In this document: positions 1-7,346 of the stretch, piece after piece
Layout: every line of letters begins with the position of its first letter
How positions within the stretch are numbered: position 1 is the first letter of the stretch
NCBI GenBank assembly: GCA_903917305.1
Contig: CAIXAA010000469.1
Location: 1-13,127, forward strand
DNA: 13,127 nt
Origin: an uncultured Myxococcales bacterium
GTDB lineage: Bacteria; Myxococcota_A; UBA9042
Direction: 5' to 3'
Translations under genes and position numbers: made by a program
Notes under the pieces: generated by a model
The model's database searches: none
Seen by the model: the letters and a program-made list of their open reading frames with translations, nothing else
Told to the model about the DNA's origin: nothing

Positions 1-3000
1 ACGCGAGATGTTGTTCGTCGAGCACACCGTGCTGCAACTGCCGCACGACGCCACGCTGGTCGACGTGTTCACCTCGCAACCGTTGGCCATGTTGTTGTCG
101 CAGTCCCCGTAGCTGGTCGCGCACGGGCAGGCGTAGCTGCCGACCGTGTTGGTGCAGACCGTGTTGGCGGGGCAGCTGGCCGTGCCGATGGCGCACTCGT
201 CGATGTCGGTGCAGACAAAGCCGCTGCCGGCAAAACCCGCGTTGCACACGCAAGACACCGACTGCGCACCGGGCGTGCACAGCGCGTTCGCGTCGCAACC
301 GACCGTGCCCGCGCAGGTGCCGCCGCTGCACGTGTCGCTGCCGGTGCAGCCGTTGTTGTCGTTGCACGCGGCGGTGTTGTTGGTGAAGGTGCAGCCGGTC
401 ACGGCGTTGCAGCTGTCGTCGGTGCAGACGTTGCCGTCGTTGCAGGGAACCGCGGCGCCGGCGTGGCAGCTGCCGCCCGCGCAGGCGTCGCCGCCCGTGC
501 AGACGTTGCCGTCGCTGCAGCCGCCGGTGTTGCTGGTGTTGACGCAACCGCTTGCCGGCAAACAGGAATCGTCCGTGCAAACGTTGCCGTCGTTGCAGTT
601 GACCGCGGCGCCCGGCACGCACTGGCCCGCTGCGCACTGGTCGGCGCCGGCCGCCCCGGTGCAGGCGTTGTTGTCCGTGCAAGGCGCCGTGTTGGAGGCG
701 TGCACGCAGCCCGTTGCCGCGACGCAGGAGTCATCCGTGCACGGATTCTCGTCGTTGCAATTCGGCGCGGGTCCGCCGGTGCAGACGCCCGCCGCGCAAG
801 TGTCGCCGGTCGTGCACGCCGAGCCGTCGTCGCACGGCAACGTGTTGTTGGCAAAGACGCAGCCGGTCGCCGGCGCGCACGTGTCGGTCGTGCACGACTT
901 GCCGTCGTCGCACGTGACCACCTGGCCCGGCACGCATTGGCCGGCGACGCAGCTGTCCTGCCCCGCGCTGCCGGTGCACAGGTTGTTGTCGCTGCAGGGC
1001 GCGCTGTTGTTCGTGTGCGTGCAGCCGGTCGCCGCATCGCACGCGTCGTCGGTGCACGGGTTGCCGTCCTCGCAAGCCGCCTTCGCGCCGGCCACGCACA
1101 CCGAGTTCGCGCAAGCATCGCCCACCGTGCACGCCGAACCGTCGTCGCAAGCCGCCGTGTTGGGCGCGCTCTGGCAGCCCGCGACGGGATCGCAAGTCTC
1201 CGTGGTGCAAGGGTTGTTGTCATTGCACACGCTCGGCGCCGTCGGCGTGCACACGCCACCCTTGCAGGTGTCGCCGGTGGTGCAGTTGTTGTTGTCGTTG
1301 CAGATCAAGGTGTTGTTCGCATGGGTGCAGCCCGCTGCCGCGTCACACGCGTCGTTGGTGCACGGGTTGCCGTCGTCGCACACCAAGGCGGGTCCCGCCA
1401 CGCACTGGCCGCCCGCGCAGGCGTCCGTCGTGGTGCACAGGCTGCCATCGCTGCACGGCAGCGTGTTGTTGACCGAGCTGCAGCCGGCCGTCGCCCCGCA
1501 ACTATCCGTCGTGCAAGCATTCTGGTCGTCGCAGTTCTTGGCCGCGCCCGGCACGCAGGCGCTGCCGGAGCAGGCATCGCCCACGGTGCACACGTTGCCG
1601 TCCGTGCACGCCGCGGTGTTGGCAACATGCACGCAACCGCTCTCCGCCGCGCAGGAATCGTCCGTGCAAGGGTTGCCGTCGTCGCATTGCGGCGCACCGC
1701 TGCCCAGGCAGGCGCCGCCCGCGCACAGGTCGCTCGTCGTGCAAGCGCTGCCGTCATTGCACGGCAGCGTGTTGTTGGCATGCACGCAGCCGCTCGCCGG
1801 GTTGCAGGAGTCGGTCGTGCACAGGTTGTCGTCCTCGCAAGCCAACGCCGCGCCGGGCACGCACTGTCCGCCGCTGCAGGCGTCGCTCACGGTGCAGGCG
1901 TTGTTGTCCGTGCACGGCGCCGCGTTGTTCACGTGCTGGCAACCGCCGGGCGCGACGCACACGTCGTCGGTGCACGGGTTGCCGTCGTCGCACGACACCG
2001 CGCCGGCGCCGGCACAGGTGCCCGACGCGCAGACATCCCCAGAAGTGCAGGCATTACCATCATCGCAAGCCGCGGTGTTGGCCGCGTAGCTGCAGCCGCT
2101 CAGCGGATTGCACGAGTCGTTCGTGCAGACCTTGCCGTCGTCACAAACCAGCGGCGCCCCGGGCGCGCAGCTTCCCGCGCCGCACGTGTCGTCGGTCGTG
2201 CACGGGTTGCCGTCCGAACACGGCGCGCTGTTGGCCACATGCTGGCAGTCCAGCAAGCCATCGCACAGGTCCGTCGTGCACGGGTTGTTGTCGTCGCAAG
2301 CCTTCGCCGAGCCGGGCATGCACGCGCCGCCCACGCAGAAGTCGCCGATCGTGCACGTGTTGCCGTCCGAGCAGCCCGCGGTGTTGGCGACGAACGCGCA
2401 GCCCACCGCCGGATCGCAGGTGTCGCTGGTGCACGGGTTGCCGTCGTTGCACAGCAGCCCGGTGCCGCCCATGCACGCGCCGCTCTTGCACATCTCGCCG
2501 CTGGTGCAGGCGTTGCCGTCGTAGCACGGGATGGTGTTGTCGGTCACCGTGCAGCCCGAGGCCGGGTTGCAGGCGTCCGTCGTGCAGACGTTGCCGTCAT
2601 CGCAGACCGTGGCGGCGCCGGGCAGGCACGCGCCGTTCTGGCACGCGTCGCCGACCGTGCAGGCGTTGTTGTCGGTGCAGGTCGCCGTGTTGTTGTTGAA
2701 AAGACAACCCTTTGCCGGGTCGCAGACATCATCGGTGCACGGGTTGCCGTCGTTGCAGGCCAGCGCCGCGCCCGGGACGCACACGCCGGCGGCGCACGTG
2801 TCGCCCTGCGTGCAGATGCTGCCGTCCGAGCACGGCGCCGTGTTGTTCACCTTGGTGCAACCCGTGACGGGATCGCAGGTCTCGGTCGTGCACGGGTTGC
2901 CGTCATCGCAGGTGCTCGGCACGAGCGGCTTGCAGATGCCGGCGCTGCAGGTGTCGCCCTGCGTGCAGTTGTTGTAGTCGTCGCACGTCGCCGTGTTGTC

Positions 3001-4305
3001 GGTGAAGACGCAGCCCAGCACGGAATCGCAGGCATCGTCGGTGCACGGATTGTCGTCCTGGCAGGTGAGCACGGCCGCGTGCCCGCACACGCCGCCCGTG
3101 CAAGCGTCGCCAATCGTGCACAAGCTGCCGTCATTGCAGGGTTGCGCATTGGGCACGAACAAGCAGCCGAGCACGGGATCGCAGGCATCGGTCGTGCAGG
3201 GATTCGCGTCGTCGCAGGCCGTGGCGGCGCCGGCCAGGCACACGCCGCCCAGGCAGACATCGCCGATCGTGCAGGCGTCGCCGTCGGTGCACGTGGCGGA
3301 ATCGCTCAGGACGATCACGCAGCCCGTCGCCGGATTGCAGGTCTCGACCGTGCACGGATTGCCGTCGTAGCAGGAGGTCACGTCGCCAGGCAGGCAAGCG
3401 TTGTCCTGGCACACGTCGCCGGTGGTGCAGGCGTTGCCGTCCGAGCAAGGCAGCGCGTTGCTGGCGTGCGCGCAGCCGGTCAGCGGACTGCAAGTATCGT
3501 CGGTGCAAGGGTTGTTGTCGTCGCACGCCATCAAGGTGCCCGGCAAGCAGCTGCCGTCCTGGCACGTGTCGCTGGTGGTGCAGACGCTGCCGTCCTGGCA
3601 GGGCGCCTGGTTGTTGTCGTGGCTGCAGCCGGACTGCTGCGAACACGTGTCGTTCGTGCAAGGGTTGCCGTCGTCGCAGCTGACGGCGCTGCCGCCCTGG
3701 CAGGTGCCGCCGGCGCACGTGTCGCCGGCCGTGCACGCGTTGCCGTCCTGGCAGGGCAGCGTATTGTCCACGTGGCTGCACTCGCCGGTCTTGCTGCAGG
3801 TGTCGGTCGTGCAGCCGTTGCCGTCGTCGCACACGGTCGCCGCGCCGGGCAGGCAGACGCCTTGCAGGCAACTGCCGGCGCCGGTGCAAAGGTCTCCGTC
3901 GTCGCAAGGCGTCGCATCCGCGGCCATTTCCCACGCGCAATGGCCATCGGCGGCGCAGGTGGGCAGCTGGCACGGGTTGCCTGCCGCGGGGCAATCGGTG
4001 GCCGTCACGCACGACGCCGCGTCGACGCCGCTGTCGGCAACGTCCGCAGCATCCGCCGGGCCCGCATCCGCCGTGTCCGCGGCGATCAGGCCGTCGGCCA
4101 CGTCCGGCGCGGCGAGGTCACCCTTGCCCGCGTCCGTCAGCGCGTCGCCCAAGCCCGGCACGTCGAGGTGCTGGCCAGCCGTCAGGTCGAGCCGCGGATC
4201 GAGGAACGCGGAGTCGCCGCAAGAGGCCAGCGCCCCCGCGCATGCCAGCAAAAGACCAATGGTGCCGCAACGGATGGGGGTTGCGGATCTCTGGGGACAG
4301 CGCAT
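1..4305 (-). CDS. Giant cysteine-rich CTDC-repeat/EGF surface lipoprotein, 3' end outside window
   Basis: An unbroken minus-strand frame runs from the ATG at 4303-4305 to the left edge: 1435 residues with no stop, so the C-terminus is missing. A GGAG lies 6 bases before the ATG. The N-terminus reads as a lipoprotein signal: basic n-region, hydrophobic stretch IGLLLACAGALASC, and a lipobox (LASC) with Cys29 as the likely lipidated residue; Cys22 is an alternative. Residues 30-98 are a low-complexity Asp/Ala/Gly tether. After a short Cys-containing segment come 23 tandem units (residues 159-1335), each with eight Cys. Residues 1336-1365 are EGF-like. Residues 1367-1395 are a calcium-binding EGF-like module that opens with DIDEC and carries the Asx-hydroxylation pattern C-x-N-x4-Y-x-C-x-C. 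A further Cys-rich motif (CDNNMANGCEV, then CGSC) reaches the edge. The A half of each unit resembles the Dictyostelium CTDC repeat (Pfam Dicty_CTDC) of extracellular matrix proteins. A structural or adhesive surface role is inferred; no enzyme motif is visible. Confidence 0.9.
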   Translation of the reverse strand, partial: MRCPQRSATPIRCGTIGLLLACAGALASCGDSAFLDPRLDLTAGQHLDVPGLGDALTDAGKGDLAAPDVADGLIAADTADAGPADAADVADSGVDAASCVTATDCPAAGNPCQLPTCAADGHCAWEMAADATPCDDGDLCTGAGSCLQGVCLPGAATVCDDGNGCTTDTCSKTGECSHVDNTLPCQDGNACTAGDTCAGGTCQGGSAVSCDDGNPCTNDTCSQQSGCSHDNNQAPCQDGSVCTTSDTCQDGSCLPGTLMACDDNNPCTDDTCSPLTGCAHASNALPCSDGNACTTGDVCQDNACLPGDVTSCYDGNPCTVETCNPATGCVIVLSDSATCTDGDACTIGDVCLGGVCLAGAATACDDANPCTTDACDPVLGCLFVPNAQPCNDGSLCTIGDACTGGVCGHAAVLTCQDDNPCTDDACDSVLGCVFTDNTATCDDYNNCTQGDTCSAGICKPLVPSTCDDGNPCTTETCDPVTGCTKVNNTAPCSDGSICTQGDTCAAGVCVPGAALACNDGNPCTDDVCDPAKGCLFNNNTATCTDNNACTVGDACQNGACLPGAATVCDDGNVCTTDACNPASGCTVTDNTIPCYDGNACTSGEMCKSGACMGGTGLLCNDGNPCTSDTCDPAVGCAFVANTAGCSDGNTCTIGDFCVGGACMPGSAKACDDNNPCTTDLCDGLLDCQHVANSAPCSDGNPCTTDDTCGAGSCAPGAPLVCDDGKVCTNDSCNPLSGCSYAANTAACDDGNACTSGDVCASGTCAGAGAVSCDDGNPCTDDVCVAPGGCQHVNNAAPCTDNNACTVSDACSGGQCVPGAALACEDDNLCTTDSCNPASGCVHANNTLPCNDGSACTTSDLCAGGACLGSGAPQCDDGNPCTDDSCAAESGCVHVANTAACTDGNVCTVGDACSGSACVPGAAKNCDDQNACTTDSCGATAGCSSVNNTLPCSDGSLCTTTDACAGGQCVAGPALVCDDGNPCTNDACDAAAGCTHANNTLICNDNNNCTTGDTCKGGVCTPTAPSVCNDNNPCTTETCDPVAGCQSAPNTAACDDGSACTVGDACANSVCVAGAKAACEDGNPCTDDACDAATGCTHTNNSAPCSDNNLCTGSAGQDSCVAGQCVPGQVVTCDDGKSCTTDTCAPATGCVFANNTLPCDDGSACTTGDTCAAGVCTGGPAPNCNDENPCTDDSCVAATGCVHASNTAPCTDNNACTGAAGADQCAAGQCVPGAAVNCNDGNVCTDDSCLPASGCVNTSNTGGCSDGNVCTGGDACAGGSCHAGAAVPCNDGNVCTDDSCNAVTGCTFTNNTAACNDNNGCTGSDTCSGGTCAGTVGCDANALCTPGAQSVSCVCNAGFAGSGFVCTDIDECAIGTASCPANTVCTNTVGSYACPCATSYGDCDNNMANGCEVNTSTSVASCGSCSTVCSTNNISR
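301..3831 (-). repeat. 23 tandem 153-bp units (51-residue CTDC-type Cys-rich repeat)
   Basis: The first Cys of each unit falls at residues 159, 210, 261, 312, 364, 415, 466, 517, 568, 619, 670, 721, 772, 823, 874, 925, 976, 1027, 1078, 1132, 1183, 1237 and 1288. The period is 51 residues except one unit of 52 and two of 54. Each unit has an A half (typical form CDDGNPCTDDTCDPATGC), a spacer of about eight residues often containing NNT, and a B half (typical form CSDGNACTTGDTCAGGTC). Both halves share C-x-D-x-N-x-C-T-x-x-(x)-C, so the unit itself looks like an old internal duplication. All 23 units keep eight Cys, giving 184 in the array, an even number that suits disulfide pairing in an exported protein. 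The units have diverged in protein sequence, which argues against very recent expansion. Confidence 0.93.
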
Positions 4306-4311
4306 GTCAGA

Positions 4312-4315
4312 CTCC
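4312..4315 (-). promoter_or_regulatory. Ribosome binding site of the CTDC lipoprotein gene
   Basis: GGAG on the minus strand sits 6 bases before the ATG at 4305. Together with the signal peptide that follows, it fixes this start. Confidence 0.6.
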
Positions 4316-4485
4316 GGCCGAAGCCAAATAGTCGCTTGGTAGCTATGGATTTTCTTGCGATCGAATCGAACAACTCGGCGCGATGCCGGCCAGCTTAGCA
4401 GAAGGTCTGGCGCGCGCAACGATTTGCCCGACCATTCGTGGCACTGCAGCTTGGGCCCGCGCGCGATGCCGCAAGAAAAGCCGCG

Positions 4486-4509
4486 CCTGGTGGTGGCATC
4501 CGCACCAGG
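4486..4509. promoter_or_regulatory. Inverted repeat CCTGGTG-N10-CACCAGG, possible operator
   Basis: The two 7-base arms match perfectly (4486-4492 and 4503-4509) with a 10-base spacer. The repeat ends 8 bases before the TATACA at 4518-4523, where it would overlap the -35 position of an OmpA-gene promoter. That placement suits a dimeric regulator, but no protein is known to bind it and the match could be chance in GC-rich DNA. Confidence 0.3.
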
Positions 4510-4593
4510 ATTCTTGCTATACAGCGGCCCACACAGTTCTTTCGCAGCGACTGCACGCGGCCGTGCGGCCACTCCAACCCGATCCTTTCCCAC

Positions 4594-4599
4594 AAGGTG
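4594..4599 (+). promoter_or_regulatory. Ribosome binding site of the OmpA-family gene
   Basis: AAGGTG lies 8 bases before the ATG at 4608. It supports this start over the in-frame upstream start at 4383, which would place 75 unrelated residues before the signal peptide. Confidence 0.5.
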
Positions 4600-4607
4600 C
4601 TGAGACC

Positions 4608-5984
4608 ATGCAACGACGCCTCCCCCTCCTCGCCACGCTGTTGCTGGCGACGGTCCTCCTGGCGCGCACCGACGCTGCGTTCGCCGACACGCCGGAAACC
4701 CTGCGCGCCTGGTCGACCGAAGTCGGCCTCTTTGGCGGCTACAAGTTGTCGGGGAAAGGGCTGCAACTCGGCAACTCCCTGAACCCAAACGATACGCCTG
4801 ACAACTCGGCGATCTTCGGCTTGCGGCTTGGCCTGAACCTCACCGAGCACATCGCGGTCGAAGGCGAAGCCGGGTATGCGCGCAGCAAGTGGCGCTCCGA
4901 CGGATTGCCGACCGACGTCATCGGCTGGCGCGGCAGCGTGCTCTACCACTTCCTGACCGGCGCGTTCCGGCCGTTCGTGCGCGGCGGCATCGGGGCAGAG
5001 TCGTTGCTGAACACGAAGATCGGCATCGAGCGCGACAGCGACGCCGCCTCGGTCTGGGGCGTGGGCGCGAAGTACGACTTGTTCCGCGAGCTGGCGGTGC
5101 GCTTTGACGCGCTGCTGGTGAACACGGCGGGGCAGCACTCGACGATCAACCGCGGCAGCATGATGGAGCAGAACTACGAGTTCCTGCTCGGGCTTTCCTG
5201 GGCCTTCGGCCTGAGCGAGCCGCCGCCGCCCCCGCCGCCGCCGCCCCCGCCGGTGCAGTTGCCGCCGCCGGTGACGGACACCGATGGCGATGGCCTGCTC
5301 GACAACGTCGACAAGTGCCCGAACGAAGCGGAAGACAAGGACGGCTTCCAGGACGACGACGGTTGCCCGGATCCCGACAACGACGGCGACGGCATCCTCG
5401 ATGCGCAGGACAAGTGCCCGAACGACGCCGAGGACAAGGACGGCTTCGAGGACGACGACGGCTGCCCGGATCCCGACAACGACCACGACGGCATCTGCGA
5501 TCCCTGGGTCGCGCGCAAAGGCTTGTCCGCCAAATACGCCAACATCTGCAAGGGTTCGGACCAGTGCTCCGAGGAGCCGGAGACCAAGAACAACTACCAG
5601 GATGACGACGGCTGCCCGGACGAAGTGCCGGCGGCGGTGGCCAAGGCATTCAAGGGCGCGCTCGAAGGCATCGAGTTCGAGACCGGCAAGGCCACGATTC
5701 GCAAGATGTCGTTCAAGGTGCTGGACAAGGCGTTCGCCGTGCTCGACGAGTACAAGGACGTCAAGGTCGAGATCAGCGGCCACACCGACGACCGCGGCGA
5801 CGCCGAGAGGAACAAGAAGCTGAGCCAGGACCGCGCCGAATCGGTCAAGAAGTACTTGGTGGACAAGGGGATCGCCGCGGAGCGCCTGAGCGCCGTCGGC
5901 TTCGGCGCCGAGAAGCCCATCGCCGACAACAAGACGGCCAAGGGCCAGACCAAGAACCGCCGCATCGAGTTCCGTTTGATGTAA
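4608..5984 (+). CDS. OmpA-family outer membrane protein with thrombospondin type 3 repeats
   Basis: The product has 458 residues. Residues 1-26 form a Sec signal peptide (basic MQRR, Leu/Ala-rich core, cleavage after AFA). Residues about 30-203 form an OmpA-type beta-barrel: alternating strands with glycines and aromatic ends, last strand near LGLSWAFGL. Eleven prolines (205-215) form a hinge. Residues about 224-340 hold Asp-rich thrombospondin type 3 repeats with DTDGDG, CPNEAEDKDGF and DDDGCPDPDNDGDG motifs, a type known to bind calcium. The third repeat carries an insertion with extra Cys (GICDPW to DQCSEE). Residues about 355-458 are the OmpA C-terminal domain, with GHTDDRGDAERN and LSQDRAESV. 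Asp394 or Asp395 and Arg409 match the residues that bind diaminopimelate in peptidoglycan. Known role of the family: tying the outer membrane to the wall. The gene is divergent from the giant lipoprotein gene; AAGGTG 8 bases before the ATG supports this start. Confidence 0.93.
   Translation: MQRRLPLLATLLLATVLLARTDAAFADTPETLRAWSTEVGLFGGYKLSGKGLQLGNSLNPNDTPDNSAIFGLRLGLNLTEHIAVEGEAGYARSKWRSDGLPTDVIGWRGSVLYHFLTGAFRPFVRGGIGAESLLNTKIGIERDSDAASVWGVGAKYDLFRELAVRFDALLVNTAGQHSTINRGSMMEQNYEFLLGLSWAFGLSEPPPPPPPPPPPVQLPPPVTDTDGDGLLDNVDKCPNEAEDKDGFQDDDGCPDPDNDGDGILDAQDKCPNDAEDKDGFEDDDGCPDPDNDHDGICDPWVARKGLSAKYANICKGSDQCSEEPETKNNYQDDDGCPDEVPAAVAKAFKGALEGIEFETGKATIRKMSFKVLDKAFAVLDEYKDVKVEISGHTDDRGDAERNKKLSQDRAESVKKYLVDKGIAAERLSAVGFGAEKPIADNKTAKGQTKNRRIEFRLM
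5277..5630 (+). repeat. Thrombospondin type 3 repeats inside the OmpA-family gene
   Basis: About three Asp-rich repeats lie between the proline hinge and the peptidoglycan-binding domain. The first two are near-copies at both DNA and protein level (DKCPNEAEDKDGF against DKCPNDAEDKDGF). The third contains an insertion with additional Cys. Spaced Asp residues (D-x-D-G-D-G) are the calcium-binding signature of this repeat family. Confidence 0.85.
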
Positions 5985-6001
5985 CGCAGTTGCGCCGCAA
6001 G

Positions 6002-6031
6002 GACCTGACCGGGCGCACCCAGCCCCAGGTC
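6002..6031 (+). terminator. Possible hairpin terminator after the OmpA-family gene
   Basis: GACCTG (6002-6007) pairs with CAGGTC (6026-6031), and GGG (6011-6013) pairs with CCC (6018-6020) inside it. It starts 17 bases after the stop codon. No T-run follows, so it is not a classical intrinsic terminator. A second inverted repeat (CGGATT 6038-6043 with AATCCG 6061-6066) follows. Confidence 0.3.
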
Positions 6032-6121
6032 GCTTCTCGGATTTGCGGGATCCAATGGACAATCCGATGGGATTTCGCTGACCCCAGTCCGCGCATTTCA
6101 CACCTATCTGTGCCAAATCAC

Positions 6122-6136
6122 TGCACGAAGCGTGCA
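6122..6136. promoter_or_regulatory. Perfect inverted repeat TGCACG-AAG-CGTGCA upstream of the PAS gene
   Basis: Six-base arms with a 3-base spacer lie 76 bases before the PAS start codon. A looser inverted repeat (CACA-N6-TGTG) lies just upstream at 6099-6112. Either could be an operator; no cognate regulator is evident and no clear promoter boxes can be assigned. Confidence 0.3.
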
Positions 6137-6211
6137 TGAAGTTGAGCGACCTGCGCGTCCGGTGTACGCTCAAGGTGGACACTGACTCGGGCCAGTGGGT
6201 CGAGGTCCGCC

Positions 6212-7271
6212 ATGCCTGAAGACAAATCCGAATCCTCCTCAGTATCTACCGCAAGAAGCTCCGCGGCCCCGTGCGAGGCCGAAGCCGAGCTCCTGCGCAC
6301 CATCCTGAATGGCGTCGATGCCGGCATCTACGTCGCGGACATGCAGACGTACGAGCTGCTGTTCGTCAACGACTTCTTCAAGCAGATCTTCGGCGACATC
6401 GTCGGCAAGACCTGCTGGCAGGTGCTGCAGCGCGACCAGACCGGGCCGTGCGCGTTCTGCACGAACCCGCAGCTGGTCGACGAGCGCGGCGAGCCGACGG
6501 GGCTGGTCGTGTGGCAGCACCACAACCTCCTGGTCGACCGCTGGTATTCGGTGCACGACCGGGCGATCCGCTGGCGCGACGGCCGCGTCGTTCGCCTCGA
6601 GATTGCCGCAGACATCACGGGGCGCCACGCCGCCGAGGAGCTGTTGCGCCAGAACGAAGAGCGGCTGCGCGACATCATGCGGACGGTCGGCGAAGGCGTG
6701 TTCGTCCTCGACACGCACGGCCGCGCGACGTTCGCCAATCCCAAAGCGACGGAATTGCTGGGTTGGACCGAGCAGGAGATGCTCGGCCGCGATCTGCACG
6801 ACCTGGTCCACAAGCGGCGGCCGGACGGCGACGAGATGCCGGCGAGCGCCTGTCCGGTGTGCCGCGTGCTGGAGGCCGGCGAGACCGTCAACGTCCACGA
6901 AGACTATTACTTGCGCAAGGATGGCACGTTCCTGCCGGTCGCCTACGTCGCCGCGCCCCCTGGTGCGCGAGGGCCGCATCGTCGGCACCGTGTCGGCCTT
7001 CCACGACATCACCACGCGCAAAGTGGCGGAGGCTGAACAGTCGCGCCTGATCGAGGAGTTGCAGACTGCGCTGACCAACGTCAAGACCCTGACGGGCCTT
7101 TTGCCGGTGTGCGCCTGGTGCAAGAAGATCCGCAACGACGACGGGTATTGGCAGCAGGTCGATGTCTACCTGCGCGAGCACGCCGACGTGCAGATCACGC
7201 ACGGCATGTGCACGGAATGCTCCTCCAAGATGCTGAGCAAGCTCGAGCAAGGCGGCGCATCGCAGCCCTGA
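6212..7271 (+). CDS. Double-PAS sensor protein with C-terminal Cys/His module, interrupted by a +1 frameshift
   Basis: The ATG at 6212 follows GAGGT by 5 bases. The frame carries two PAS domains and then derails in a run of five C at 6956-6960. The frame one base on continues the same protein to the TGA at 7269-7271. Removing one C gives 352 residues and restores the PAS end (APLVREGRIVGTVSAFHDIT). PAS1 spans about residues 25-140 and carries Cys68, Cys80 and Cys83. PAS2 spans about 150-280 and carries Cys214 and Cys217 (CPVC). A short helix leads to the C-terminal module: LLPVCAWCKKIR (Cys300, Cys303), then HGMCTEC (His330, Cys333, Cys336). No signal peptide or membrane segment is seen, so the protein is probably cytoplasmic. 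There is no histidine kinase, GGDEF or DNA-binding domain, so the Cys module is the likely output or partner-binding part. Without the shift, translation stops at 7036 after 274 residues and the module is lost. The break may be a homopolymer sequence error, a real mutation, or slippage on CCC-CCT. Confidence 0.82.
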
Positions 7272-7322
7272 TGGCGTGCCGCAACTTCGTTGAGCCACGC
7301 GTTTCCGGGTTGTTTGGTCGCA

Positions 7323-7346
7323 GGCGAGCGCTTTCAGCGACTCGCC
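7323..7346 (+). terminator. GC-rich hairpin after the PAS gene, possible terminator
   Basis: GGCGAGCGCT pairs with AGCG-a-CTCGCC around a TTC loop, giving ten base pairs and one bulged A. It begins 51 bases after the PAS stop. There is no T-run after it, so factor-independent termination is unproven; it could equally protect the 3' end of the transcript. Confidence 0.4.

Larger units (their letters stand above)
4306..4607. promoter_or_regulatory. Divergent intergenic region between the CTDC lipoprotein and OmpA genes
   Basis: This 302-base stretch separates the starts of two divergent genes, so it must hold a promoter for each unless transcription starts further away. On the plus strand a TATACA at 4518-4523 is a plausible -10 element. 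The hexamer 17 bases before it (GGCATC) is a poor match to TTGACA. A 7-bp inverted repeat lies just upstream of it. On the minus strand the AT-richer stretch at 4321-4360 is the likeliest promoter site, but I see no convincing pair of boxes. The plus frame is open upstream of 4608 back to 4383, but that extension does not look like protein of this family. Confidence 0.5.

Noticed and set aside
146..2089. Plus-strand open frame of 647 codons with a repeating VQTLPSLQ-like pattern
   Set aside because: The periodicity is inherited from the 153-bp repeats on the other strand. The opposite frame has a signal peptide, conserved Cys and EGF modules, and this one has none.
301..3831. CRISPR array or non-coding satellite
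   Set aside because: The period of 153 bases is a multiple of three, the frame stays open, and conservation follows codons for Cys, Asp and Asn; there are no invariant direct repeats with unique spacers.
463..4398. Plus-strand open frame of 1311 codons
   Set aside because: It is codon-aligned antisense to the CTDC lipoprotein; its Ala/Val/Arg-rich repeats are the complement of the Cys/Asp/Asn repeat codons. It has no start context or domain.
4383..4607. 75-codon N-terminal extension of the OmpA-family protein
   Set aside because: The signal peptide begins at the ATG at 4608 with a nearby AAGGTG. The extension has no family match and would bury the signal peptide inside the protein.
4395..6182. 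Minus-strand open frame of 595 codons
   Set aside because: It lies antisense to the OmpA-family gene, whose full domain order on the plus strand is clear.
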